Made by a program: the position numbers and the translations under genes. A stretch of 64,000 bases of DNA, from positions 325,001-389,000 of the forward strand of contig JAFMSR010000033.1 in the NCBI GenBank assembly GCA_022818135.1, written 5' to 3'. The DNA is from Saxidomus purpurata. Taxonomy: Eukaryota > Mollusca > Bivalvia > Venerida > Veneridae. Positions within the stretch are counted from its first letter, which is position 1. Every line of letters starts with the position of its first letter. Below the pieces are notes generated by a model, which was given only the letters and a program-made list of their open reading frames with translations, made no database searches and was not told the DNA's origin. Of the stretch, positions 1 through 10,400 are shown piece after piece.

Positions 1-352
1 TGTTTGTAATGGCAGTATAGAAACAATAGAACATATATTTTGGGAATGTTGTAAAATCAAACCACTTTTGAAATGTATAGAAGATAATCTACGTCTCATT
101 AATTCTGAATGTTTTGTTGATAGCAAACTAATAATATTAGGTTCAGATAATGCTGATCATAAGATAGACTTGTTATTTCTTGAAGTAAAAACGTACATCT
201 ATTTATGCAAAAGAAAAGAAATAATACCAACATATGTAGGTCTAAAAGGGAGCCTCAAGTTTGCCTGTGTAATTATCAAACAGTTACCAATAAATGAAGA
301 ACTTTTATACAACAATAACAACAAAAGCTTAAAGAAAAAAAAAACACACTAA
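1..352 (+). mobile_element. Non-LTR retrotransposon (LINE) 3' ORF2 remnant
   Basis: The plus strand is open from the window edge to the TAA near 352. It starts with a cysteine/histidine motif containing IETIEHIFWEC, which resembles the zf-RVT-like finger that follows the reverse transcriptase domain in many LINE ORF2 proteins. A lysine- and aromatic-rich C-terminal tail (EVKTYIYLCKRKE and following) then runs into an asparagine/lysine-rich end and an A-rich stretch. Only the last 100 or so codons are present; the reverse transcriptase and endonuclease would lie left of the window. The 50.1-51.1 kb and 24.0-24.5 kb fragments have the same kind of C-terminal region on the opposite strand. The family assignment is by motif only, and the clade is not determined. 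Confidence 0.7.
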
Positions 353-355
353 TTA

Positions 356-956
356 ATATGTATTGGTAAAATATTCAAAACTAAAGTTTATGAATTACAG
401 AAAAATCTTTTATTTATTTTTTCACGGCAAATCACCTTTTTTATTTTATGACCTTTCTATCAGATAGAAAGGATTTTGTTAAAAAAGAAAAGAAAATGAC
501 AAACATTTGATACATTATTAGCAGTATGATACTATTGTTTATTATGATGTATATTATCTAATATGAAACTTATTTGTAAAAAAATACATGTTTTTTAATA
601 TAAGATTTATGAAACACATAGGTGTGGTACCGTAACATGTTATTGTAACATAATACATGTACGTACTTTATATATTAAAATTGATATCTTGCAAACAATT
701 CTAGTAAACAAGTCTTTTTTCAGGGATGTAGGTTATAGAAAAAACAACTGTTAATGTAGTCTTTTCAAAAGCCAAATAGCATGTTTGTACTTCTTATATT
801 GTATTGAAATAAATGGTGTTACCCTAAAGGGGGCCTCCAATTAAAAAAGAAACATATACTGAATACATCCTGAATATTTTTATTCTTACTTATATACGAA
901 ATCTTCTAGTCAACTGATATCCTATACCACAGATATGTTAATATTATTATAAACAA
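356..956. other. No gene seen; AT-rich spacer
   Basis: The stretch is AT-rich with no open frame of note. It has a short inverted repeat around 457-473 (CCTTTCTATC / GATAGAAAGG). I see no conserved motif. Confidence 0.6.
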
Positions 957-1629
957 GACAGCCATGGTCGCCCTATATCGCTCGCCTGAGTACCATAACA
1001 TTCCAAAGGACACAAAGTATGTTAAAAGGTCAAGAAAACGTCATCAACGTAAATATTGTAATTAGTTTGCAATAACTGTACACACTGACAATATTCCGAC
1101 TCTTTAGAATAACAAAATCAAGAGAGGTCAAACAGTAAAGGTCAAGGTCATACAAGGTTAGGACTGAAACAAACCTGCTTGTAAAACTGCGCGTGTGGTG
1201 CACATTTATTTGGGTTAATTTTTATATCAGTGTAAATGAAATGATTCTCAGAGTAGGGTCAATATTGAGTCCAGGGGCATGATTTGAACAATTTTGGTGT
1301 ATGTCCACTGGACAATGCTACAAACCAAACATTTTAACTCTAGGCTTTGTGGCCCACTTTTCCATTCGAGATGACCTATAATTGAACATGAATATGTAAT
1401 CCAAATGCAGCCTTTTGCATATTACATGGTCTATCTTGATTTAACCCAGTGTCCTAAGTTTGGGATTAAGATATTGGAAATCGCAATATACTGTTCAAGA
1501 TCATTAAGATCTAGTAAAGATGCAGCCTCTGTTACATATATAAGTGTTTTTTCAAGTTTGAGACCCATGATAATTTGACCCATATTCAGCCGTGAACAAG
1601 ACGACCATTCTGACTTAAATAAACACCCA

Positions 1630-2641
1630 ACAAGAGGGCCAAGATGGCCCTATATCGCTCACCTTGGTACAAGTGCACTTGCCTTGTGGAAGATCACTAG
1701 ACAATGTTATATACCAAATAGGTATTCCTATATACATCTTTGTAAAAGACCCCCCCTCAAGGAAAGACCAATTTTGACCCTAGGGGCATAATTTGAATAA
1801 ACTTTAAAGAGGTCTACTTGGCAATGCTACATGCCAAATATCTAAGTTATAGGCCTTGTAGTTTCAGAGAAGAAGATTTTTTAAAGTGTTTCCTATATTA
1901 GCCTATGAAAAACTAAGGGACCCCCGTGAGAGGTCAATTTTAACCCGGGGGTCATAATTTGAACAATCTTGGTAGAGGGTTACTAGACAATGTTACATGC
2001 CAAATATCTAAGCTCTAGGCTGTGGTTTCAGAGAAGAAGATTTTTAAAAATTTTCCTATGTAAGCCTATGTAAAACTAAGTGACCACCCGCGTGGGGTCA
2101 ATTTTGACCCGGGGGTCATAATTTGAACAATCTTGGTAGAGGACCTCTAGACAAGGGGAGCGGTGGTGTAGAGGTTTAGGTGTCTGCCGTTGTGGGTTCG
2201 AGCCCCACCAAAGTCAAGACCGTACCTCCTCATATGACACCAGTACTTGTTTTTTCAGGAAGCGGACTCGAGAGTGACCCAAAAAGCTTAACGCTTTCTT
2301 CACAATCGAGCTAAAATAAATTAGTATAAACTAAACTAAACTAATGATACATGCCAAAGATCTAAGCTCTAGGCCTAGTGGTTTCAGAGAAGAAGATTTT
2401 TTAAAGTTTTTCCTATTTGTTGCCATAGCAACCACAGTTTTGCATGGAATAGAATTCTTTGAACAACTTTAATAGAGCTTCATGCAAGGTACATCCCTGC
2501 AAAGTTTCATCAACATTGGCCCGGTGGTTTCAGAGGAGATGTTGTTTGAAGGAAATGTCGGACGGACGGAAAGACGGACGGACGACGGACGGAATGCCAT
2601 CCTCATAGCTCACTCTGGCACTTTGTGCCAGGTGAGCTAAT
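1630..2641 (+). repeat. Inner dispersed repeat inserted in the outer one
   Basis: It begins CAAGAGGGCCAAGATGGCCC and ends with GACGGACGG-type tandem bases followed by TGCCAGGTGAGCTAA. The first part contains the imperfect palindrome AGGGCCAAGATGGCCCT. Inside are direct units of about 170-200 bp carrying ATGCCAAA-ATCTAAGCTCTAGGC and GGTTTCAGAGAAGAAGATTTT. The sequence AATAAA occurs in the flank on both sides, compatible with a short target duplication. A similar but more diverged copy lies at 25.8-26.7 kb. It is non-coding. Confidence 0.65.
2155..2344 (+). mobile_element. tRNA-derived SINE
   Basis: The head is tRNA-like. GTGGTGTAGAGG fits a polymerase III A box and GGGTTCGAGCCCC fits a B box. 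After the head come a SINE body with AGGAAGCGGACTCGAGAGTG and a 3' tail of CTAAA repeats. It interrupts one unit of the surrounding repeat. The neighbouring unit at about 1984 reads straight through CTAGACAATGTTACATGCC, whereas here the SINE sits between CTAGACAA and TGATACATGCC. That gives an internal empty-site comparison. It would be transcribed by RNA polymerase III and mobilised by a LINE. Confidence 0.85.
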
Positions 2642-3148
2642 AAAAAGCAGCCTTTATTGCATACTGAAGGTTTTTATAGCATTTGAACTGGTACTGTAGT
2701 TTTTGACCCAATATTACCCATATTCGAACTCGATCTAGATTTCACCAGGACACTCGTTCTGACGAAGTTCTAATGAAAAATGCAGCATCTATCGCATACA
2801 CAAAGGTTTCTATTATTCATATTGGTGATCTTGTTTTTGACCCGAGATTACCCATTACTTCTTGAATTTATTAAGACATTGATTCTTACACAGTTTCATG
2901 CAGAGCAAAGGAAAAATTCAGGAGCTATTGTATACAGGATTTTCTTATAATTTGACATGTTGTCCCAGTTTTTGACCCTATATGACTAAATTTCAAACAC
3001 GACCTAGATTATGTTACGACACTCATTCTTTTAATTTCATGGGGATCAAGTAAAAACTGTAGCCTATACTGTAAACACAATGTTAAGTATGAACAAACCA
3101 CAGGCAGACGACGGACATCAAGCGATTGCAATAGATCACCTTAGCACT

Positions 3149-3163
3149 TTTTTTTTTTTGTTT

Positions 3164-3204
<41 letters not shown>
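3149..3204. repeat. Poly-T tract
   Basis: A run of about 50 T with two G interruptions. It lies where the outer repeat ends and may be the poly-A tail of a minus-strand retroposed copy or simple slippage. Confidence 0.8.
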
Positions 3205-3209
<5 letters not shown>

Positions 3210-4550
3210 TATATACAATTATATTTTAAAAGGAGGCTATACAAAGCAAGTTATAGGTAACACTTATTTCATAAATCCAGAAGACACTAGCTCAAGCTAA
3301 CACTCTATTTTCTACAAGCAGATACCAATGTACATTGGAGTCGTACATTTTCCTGCGAGCATCGCATTACTTGATAAAATGATGCGATGCATTTAAACAT
3401 TTAACTAAAATTTGTGTGCCTGTATATGTCCTAAACACATAAATTATACAAAACCACTTTCATATCTAAGGAGAAATAAATGAAATTCATAAATTATTTG
3501 ATAATGAGAAAGCTGCGAGCTACTTGTAGACTTGTAGACAGACAATTACTTTGAACAGTGACTTTGATTAGTATACAAAGTATCAGAAAGGCAAGACGAT
3601 AAGCATGATTCATGGATTGAGAAAGATTATCAAAGAAATATAATGTTATTTAACGAATAACTTTGTGGGGATCAGATCATATGCCGAGTTTTAAGAATAT
3701 CAGTAAAATATACAATATTAAATCACCAGCTGCACGTAGCTAATTAAAAATCTCGTTCCTTAAACGTCATATATGTTTTGCCATAAGTCCGGGATTTGAT
3801 TGAAAATTAGTGCATTAAATGCGTTAAAATTTTAGGATTGTATCGGGTTAGAACTTGACATGGGCATTGATGACAGAGACTTATACTAGACACACTCCAT
3901 TCATTATTTTGAATATAAGTATCAAATATATATACCGATCAAACTTTGTTAGAACTAAAATATATGAGGGTACCGACGGCAAAACGTGCTTGAAAGTAAA
4001 TAGAAAATCCATAAAATAAAGCACACTGTCGAAATTGTATAGGTTTGTTTTAAGATTGAAGCCAGTATTAGAACAGTGCAACGTCAACAACTAGCAATGC
4101 AAATTAAGAAATCATTAGACCACTCAGTAACCTGATCTTTCCTCCAAGGTTAAAAGAGATGTAAGCCTGCGGGCGAATATGTGACACGAAACGGCTAATC
4201 TCGTTACATAATAAGAGGAAATAACAAGTCGGCTACCATTCCTTTGTATCGTCAAACTAAGCAATACTTGATATCAGGATTTGAAATTGTCACGTGTATC
4301 GAGCGGTCGACACTATGATATTTTCTGATCTATGATATTATGAAGTGTTTAACCTACATCAAACGGATATATAATTTTCCTCAGCTATCTGCTTTTGATT
4401 AGTCTACCAAATATAATTGGTTTTCGTCAAGCTCATTAGCTTATGATTCGCGGTACCAATGCTTGTTAAAATAATTGTTTGAAACAGTAATCAACTTTAA
4501 TCAAGGCTTCTGCATATACATTGATCTAAACTTTATATATATGGGATCTG
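3205..4550. other. No gene seen
   Basis: AT-rich sequence on both strands. The only open frame, on the minus strand at 3881-4090, has no recognisable motif and a composition like its surroundings. Confidence 0.55.
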
Positions 4551-4553
4551 ATG

Positions 4554-5215
4554 CCTCTGCAAGTATGAGCCGAAGCTGCAAGTACGAAAATATATTCTTT
4601 CCCAAGTAAAGTTACAATGTCTTACCGTTCCAACCCAAGTCCCTACTATGTCTCAAACCTATACTCTAAACCCCTTGTCTCAACCTGGTCACAAACCAAT
4701 GTTCGAAACAATACTCTGAACATCTTGTCTCAACCTGATCACAAGCCAGTGTTCGAAACTATAATCTAAACCATCAGCTTATACCACGACCCGAACATGT
4801 AGTTCAATACAGATATCAGGAAGACCCTGCAAGTATGAGCCGGAGCTGCAATTATGAGGGAACTTCGCCTGCATTGACTATGCCAAAGTCCTGGAAGTAA
4901 TTATGGCTTAATTATGACTAAATCATCTCCTCGATGTGCTCTCTTTTAGCTCTGTCACCGATCCGCTCCTTGTCTCAACCTGGCCACAAACCATGTTCGA
5001 AGCTATAATCTAAACCATCAGCTTACACCACGACCCGAACTTATAGTTTAATACAGATTTCAGGAGGACCATGCAAGTATGAGCCGAAGCTGCAAATATG
5101 AGGGAACCTCGCCTGTATTTACTATGCCTAAGCCCTGGTAATAATTATGGTTTAATTATTTCTCAATCATCTTCTCGATGTGCTCTCCCCTAGCTCTGCT
5201 ACCGATGTTTGTGCT
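4554..5215. repeat. Tandem duplication, units of about 250-270 bp
   Basis: The marker GCAAGTATGAGCCG-AGCTGCAA recurs near 4559, 4828 and 5073. Between the copies, the blocks CTTGTCTCAACCTGG, CCATCAGCTTA-ACCACGACCCGAAC and CTCGATGTGCTCTC repeat in the same order. There are about two and a half copies at roughly 85-90 percent identity by eye. No coding potential was seen. Confidence 0.75.
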
Positions 5216-5760
5216 TATTAGGTCCACCATCCTCTAAAGAGGCTATAATCGGTACGACCCGGCTCTGCTACCGATCTGCCGCTACAGCTTTATATACCGG
5301 CCAGTTATACGGATATCTTTGACTTCTACATAGGTTTTACTGTACATACCTTATTTAATAAGCGTCTGTCAACTGTATCTTTGGGTACGGTTTTACCTGT
5401 TTATACTTGCACATGTACCTTGTCATGTACAGCGAAGGAAGATTATCATTTTCTAGTAATATTTAACTATAAATAACTTAGAGTTTGAACGTTTTCGGAG
5501 TATTACAGGCCTTCGAAATTTGATCAGATTTCGTATCAATCGGACGATTCTTAACTTTTAATTAACCCAAAGATTGGCTTTTAACAATAAGGACTAATTT
5601 CGCGACAAAATATAAACTGATTTGCATGTTTCACGAAAAACGTTATCAAAGTAAAAAACAATATACCGATGTGTGACAAGGAAACTTATCAACCGCACTC
5701 AATGCATTCCTCATCAGGAATATCTTTCAGTTTTTTAAAACTCTAAATCTCTGGTGAATT
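5216..5760. other. No gene seen
   Basis: No open frame, RNA-like motif or repeat was recognised between the tandem repeat and the hairpin block. Confidence 0.5.
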
Positions 5761-5764
5761 GCAT

Positions 5765-5847
5765 AGCACAGTTAATTTTGTTAATCAGATTAACTGTGCT
5801 ACGCGTTTCATACAATTCAACAGGCACAATTGTATGAAACGCGTAGC
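5765..5847. repeat. Two adjacent perfect hairpins
   Basis: The first hairpin pairs 5765-5776 with 5789-5800 (12 bp, 12-nt loop). The second pairs 5798-5817 with 5828-5847 (20 bp perfect, 10-nt loop); its left arm is GCTACGCGTTTCATACAATT. The two share bases 5798-5800, so they would compete. They lie just upstream of the Penelope-like relic and could mark its truncated 5' end, but that link is inference. Confidence 0.85.
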
Positions 5848-5885
5848 TCAATTAATTTTGTTAATTTAATCGGAATTTAGTGAAC

Positions 5886-6280
5886 ATAAGACCACCCCGT
5901 CTGTTTCAAAATGCAATGACCCAGGGTGTGGACTATGCCATTTTATTATTGAAGGATCTTTATATTCAATATAGAACGAAAAGTTTCATATCAAATAACA
6001 CAGTACTGTACAAAATGTTTTATACGTATTAGTTTGTTACGGTTGTCAAGAATTTTATATCGGCCAAACATGTGATAAGCTTCGTAATAGAAGGACGGTG
6101 CATGATCAACAAATCAGAGATTCGTTAGCAAGACAATTGCCTTTAGTGGTCATTTATATAATCGTTCAAAAAAGGACCCTAAATATTCAATATTTCCCTT
6201 TTACAAATTTCACAGTAATAATGTTTCAGCTAGGTTATCTAACGAACGCTATATCATTGACATTTTTTAGACTAAATTAA
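5886..6280 (+). pseudogene. Penelope-like element GIY-YIG endonuclease relic
   Basis: The C-terminal endonuclease module of a Penelope-like retroelement can be read across two frames. A cysteine motif (CNDPGCGLC, near 5909-5935) is followed by the GIY-YIG core LYVLVCYGCQEFYIGQT at about 6019-6069. A basic stretch (DKLRNRRTVHDQQIR) and then, in another frame, an FPFYKFHSNN-type block follow. In Penelope-like elements this nuclease nicks the target DNA to prime reverse transcription. The copy is dead: there is an in-frame stop near 5960, a frameshift near 6145, and a stop just before the C-terminus. No reverse transcriptase domain was found upstream, so it is 5'-truncated or rearranged. Confidence 0.75.
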
Positions 6281-6425
6281 ACAATAACTGATGACGTCAT
6301 CATTTTGACGTATTGTACATATGTGTACACAACTCCGACGTAACGTTGCTTAGTAATGTATATTGTATGCTATATTTATCCTGATGATGCAAAAGTGAAA
6401 CCGCTTGGCAAATAAAAATAAAAAA
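6281..6425 (+). other. 3' tail of the Penelope-like relic
   Basis: It contains a perfect 14-bp palindrome TGATGACGTCATCA at 6289-6302 with a CRE-like TGACGTCA core. Further on is CCTGATGATGCAAAAGTGAAAC at about 6379-6400, then an A-rich end with AATAAA. CTGATGA followed by GAAA resembles the conserved core of a hammerhead ribozyme, a motif known in Penelope-like elements. I could not place a convincing stem II or a cleavage site. Confidence 0.4.
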
Positions 6426-6734
6426 CTCATAGTGCGTCATTTTTTCATTTTATTTAGATTTCTATAAGTTGCTTATTCCGGTATATATTTTACCATTTTT
6501 GATATATATCATAATATATATACATGTATGCTTCTTTCTCCGCGTCTCGAGGGTCTAAGGAATGATTCTGCATATTCTATGTTTAAAAATACTTTTTTCA
6601 AATGAAATTTAACTCTAAAAATCTTAGATAACTATTCATTATTCCTCTTAGAAACACAATTTAATGCAGTTATTTGTTGTCTACACAAAATTACCTGATA
6701 TGTTATGACCTCTGACTCTCTGATACACTCTGAC

Positions 6735-7136
6735 ACTTTCTCCGCGATCCGAAGATTTTGATTGGCTGAAATTGGGCTGTTCAATTATGTGCTTCCCACA
6801 ATTTTTACAGGTAAATTCAGTAAGTATGTTCTAGACGCAAGGGAAATAATCACTCCTGACCAAGGGCAAAATGGAGGATAAGAATTTTCAGCTTATTTCC
6901 ATGAAATATGTTAAAATGGAATATGTTGTATTTAATATTTTTGAAGATAAAGGTTTTTTTACATGATAATTCTCCAAATACCTGCTTGATTCGCATGATT
7001 TTTCTCGTAAACGTGTAAAATCGCTCAATACCAAACTTGCATAGAATCCGTATGTTTGGAATTATTTCGCGTGCGGCCATTCGTCGGAAATAACTATCAC
7101 GCGAATCACGGAGAAAGCTCGGATCGGGGAGAAAGT
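6735..7136. repeat. Inverted-repeat element (MITE-like)
   Basis: ACTTTCTCCGCGATCCGAAG at 6735-6754 is matched in inverse by CTCGGATCGGGGAGAAAGT at 7118-7136, with two or three mismatches. The interior is AT-rich and non-coding, and the minus-strand open frame inside it has no recognisable motif. No target duplication was confirmed. Confidence 0.5.
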
Positions 7137-7300
7137 AAATTTATCTAACTTAAGCAATTGAGCTTAAGGTACTGTTCCATGATTTAACTGCAGCTGGGTT
7201 AACAATATGTGTATTGTTTAGACAAAAACTTCAAGAAATAGTAACATGTAAACAGATTATTGATTCGTTTTGTATAAATAGCTCAAATAAAGGCTCTTAC

Positions 7301-7438
7301 CCTTGTCGCAAGAGTCACCTTTCCATCCCGGGTCACATTCACTAATATCACAATTACCATTTACATTACTACAAGTTGTTTTGTTGATGCAGTGGCAACT
7401 TTGGTTACATCTTGCTCCAAACCTTCTAACATCACATT
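7301..7438 (-). CDS. EGF-like exon (last one seen)
   Basis: 46 codons with eight cysteines, starting ECDVRRFGARC and ending WKGDSCDKG. The acceptor TTGAG and the donor GGTAAG give phase-1 borders. It is the most diverged of the NKT-type modules in this gene and the most downstream coding exon recognised. Nothing resembling a transmembrane or cytoplasmic exon was found in the 7.3 kb to its left. Confidence 0.85.
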
Positions 7439-10400
7439 CTCAAGAAAAAACGAACGAAATATACTTAGTGTCGTTTAATGTTATTACTAAAATTGTATTC
7501 ACAAACTATATCTTGGCAAAAGGACTAAAACCTTCCCGGCACAAAAAGAGATTTGCTTAGTACCACCTCGAGAAAAAAATAATAAAAGTTACAATTCAAT
7601 TCCTTCGTAAGTGGTTCACATATTCGTTCTACACTCACTGAAGAGTAGTTTAGAGAAAAAGATCCCTACCCGTGTCACATGACTGGAATTGGGTCTTTGT
7701 CTACCAGACAATTTTGATCTTTAGATAATTCTATTTTACGAGCCGCGCCAATGTTACCTTCGTTCGGAAAACACGAAGGCGTAGCATGAGAATTTTAAAT
7801 TTGTAATTGTAATTTATTCAAAGAATATATAGTGTTACTATTGATCTAACGTAAAATACTAAGTATGCTGGCTCACAAAGAACTCAAGACCGTGTGTGAT
7901 AATTTAATACGTGCGTAGTACCTTGTACCTTGAAAAAGGCAAGAAGAAATCAAAGTTTTATTTAAATCGCTACGTCAGTCGTCCACGAATGTAATTGTAC
8001 GCAATAAAATGTATTCATAAGAAATTAAATGGCCCCTACCCTTATCACATGCTTCTTCGATCCATCCCGGGTCGCATTCGCCAATGTAACAAAAGCCGTT
8101 CACATTGTTGCAAGCGGTTTTGTTAATACAATGGCAAATATGGTTACATCCTGATCCAAAGCTTCCTGCATCACATTCTTGAAAAAAAGTGTACTTGTTG
8201 TTACAGTTTCATTCTTTGCATTGCATAAAGATAATCAGGAAAATACTTTTTGACTGTATTTTTGGGTGGGTTTGATGATTGTTTATCTATTGTGATATTA
8301 ATTACTGCTTACAAAGTATACATTTTTGGCGTGCGTGTTATAAAAGCACAAACACAGTTACACAGGAATAGCAAAGAACGTCAGAAATTTGTTCATGAAA
8401 AGTAATGTTTAATTTCAACATTTTACTTGTATGTGCGTTTACTCTTGGTTTTGCGCGGGTATGTGTTTACCTTTACTTTCGCATTTGGCAAAAACGTTGC
8501 TTTGTAGTGTGTGCTTTGATGCATTTTAGGAATAACTTTATGTGTTTTTATCTTTTTGATTTTCATTTGGAATATTCTATATTGTAAAGCACTACTCATA
8601 ACCACTACATACACAGGTATAATATATTGTACCGATATTACAGGCATAGCGACCAAGTCAAACTAGTACGGTTACAAATAGCAGTACCTACAAAACTTTA
8701 TGAACGAAAGGATAACTCGAAGTAGCTGTCCCGAAAGTAAACGCGGAGGAAAACAGAATTTATGAAGGAAAATAGACAGATTTATTTCTCAATACTATAC
8801 GGGTTTCTTTCAATTAACCAGACAGAAACGGGACATTTTTTAAATAATTCTGCCAATATTGGAGATAGAAACACGAATGTTTTACCCCCAGCTGTACGCA
8901 TCCGTATACGTTGCGGAGGTCACACAATAGGTTTTCGAGTTTAATTCGGGTTAAACAATTACCAGTGAAACGTACGTCAATCATCCGGACAATTGTTTAT
9001 TTGTGTAAACAGTCCGTTATTTCATCAGATTTTTTTTCTTTCTGGTTGATATTCTCACATTATGCTCTGTACAGCTAAAAGCATTTCCGGAAAAAAACAA
9101 TTGATTACTATTTATAACATTAATTCTAACCCGAGGTCCGTCATGGTTACATTGATTTAGGTACTGTACTAAATGTGTTATGTAATGCTTTTAATATGAA
9201 TTTAACGAAGCCCATCTACTTTTAAAGATTTTAGTATGTTCTTTACGGTTTTCAAGGCTTTTCCCATTCCAAACTGTTACAATTTAATGGAACTAGTGTT
9301 GAAAAGTGATGTGAATATTGATATATTCAAGTCCCCGCGTGACAATGGCCGTCTGCAATCAAAACATAAGGCAAGTGCAGTACATATATATCGATTTTTT
9401 AAATGTAGTTCACCAAAGGTCATGTGGAAAGCATTGTCAAAGAAACGGAAAGCGTCTACATAATCCAGGTATCTCCACAACACGCTGACTCAAAGGATAG
9501 CTGTTTAATTACGCGCAAATCGAAATTGCGTGCGGTTAACATGAAGGATACCAGTACTCTAATTCAATTGCCTATGTAACTGCGAGAAATGAAAACTAAA
9601 TATTTTTGACTGCTTTAGTTGTATTACAGACATTAAGGGAGATAAATTACAAATGGGAATGACTAGATTTATGGCCCTCAGGTACAGAACTTCCTCTTAG
9701 TGCCCTCCTTTAACTGTGAGTTATATCAAGACAATTCAATTGAATACGTTTGGAGTTCTGTTCTGGATAAGCAATATTTATGCACTTTCTCTCATTGGCC
9801 ACTATAACTGAGTGGCATGTCAACTAATAGAAAGATGCTCTAGCCACAAATTTAATATAGAGATGCTATATACAGTTCTCAGCGTATCTAGCAATGATCA
9901 AATGACTGAAAATGTGTGACAAATCATCGAAACGAAACATGCACATAATATGCACATTTTCTCTTAGTACTACAAATATACGTAGTTTCCTTAAAATTGA
10001 AGACAGAAGTTTAGTCTCCGTGGTCGGGTGGGTCAAGTCGCTGACTACTGTACGTCTTACATATTCAGGGTCATTGGTTCGGACCCTCATCGGACCATGT
10101 CAGGCTCTTTAAAACTGACTAAAATACGGTTGAAACAGGCGTTAAACTTATACAGCAACACCAATAACGAGGTTTCTTTGAAGCGGCGCAGATACGAAGG
10201 TGCTTACAATATAAATACACCGTGTAGCAATAATCAATGTCCTAGTAGTCAGCTAAAAATCATCAAACCGGTACCATGCTGATTCAACACGCAGTTTTTG
10301 TAAGTCCTAAAGCTTCTCGTGACGTTTTATATTATTTCTTCCCGTGGGTGCTAAACCTTAGCACATACAATATCGAAAACATAATATATGTAACAATAAA

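Larger units (their letters stand above)
957..3150 (+). repeat. Outer dispersed repeat, interrupted by a second repeat
   Basis: The element appears to start at a CATGGTCGCCCTATATCGCTCGCCTGAG-type end and to finish near GATCACCTTAGCAC before the poly-T tract. It contains degenerate direct units of roughly 100-140 bp, each with an ATGCAGCCT-type motif, a TTTTTGACCC-type motif and a CGACCTAGATT-type motif. It is non-coding. The unit series stops at about 1620 and resumes at about 2645, on either side of the 1630-2641 element. Related units occur at 15.2-16.1 kb and 47.1-47.5 kb. I take it to be a non-autonomous transposon or its decayed copies. Confidence 0.65.

Noticed and set aside
9236..9463. 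75-codon frame that resembles the minus frame at 31827-32066
   Set aside because: The resemblance comes from the inverted DNA repeat; indels between copies break the frame.
10020..10110. tRNA-like segment with GGTTCGGACCC
   Set aside because: A partial B box without a convincing A box or tail; not enough to call a SINE or tRNA.
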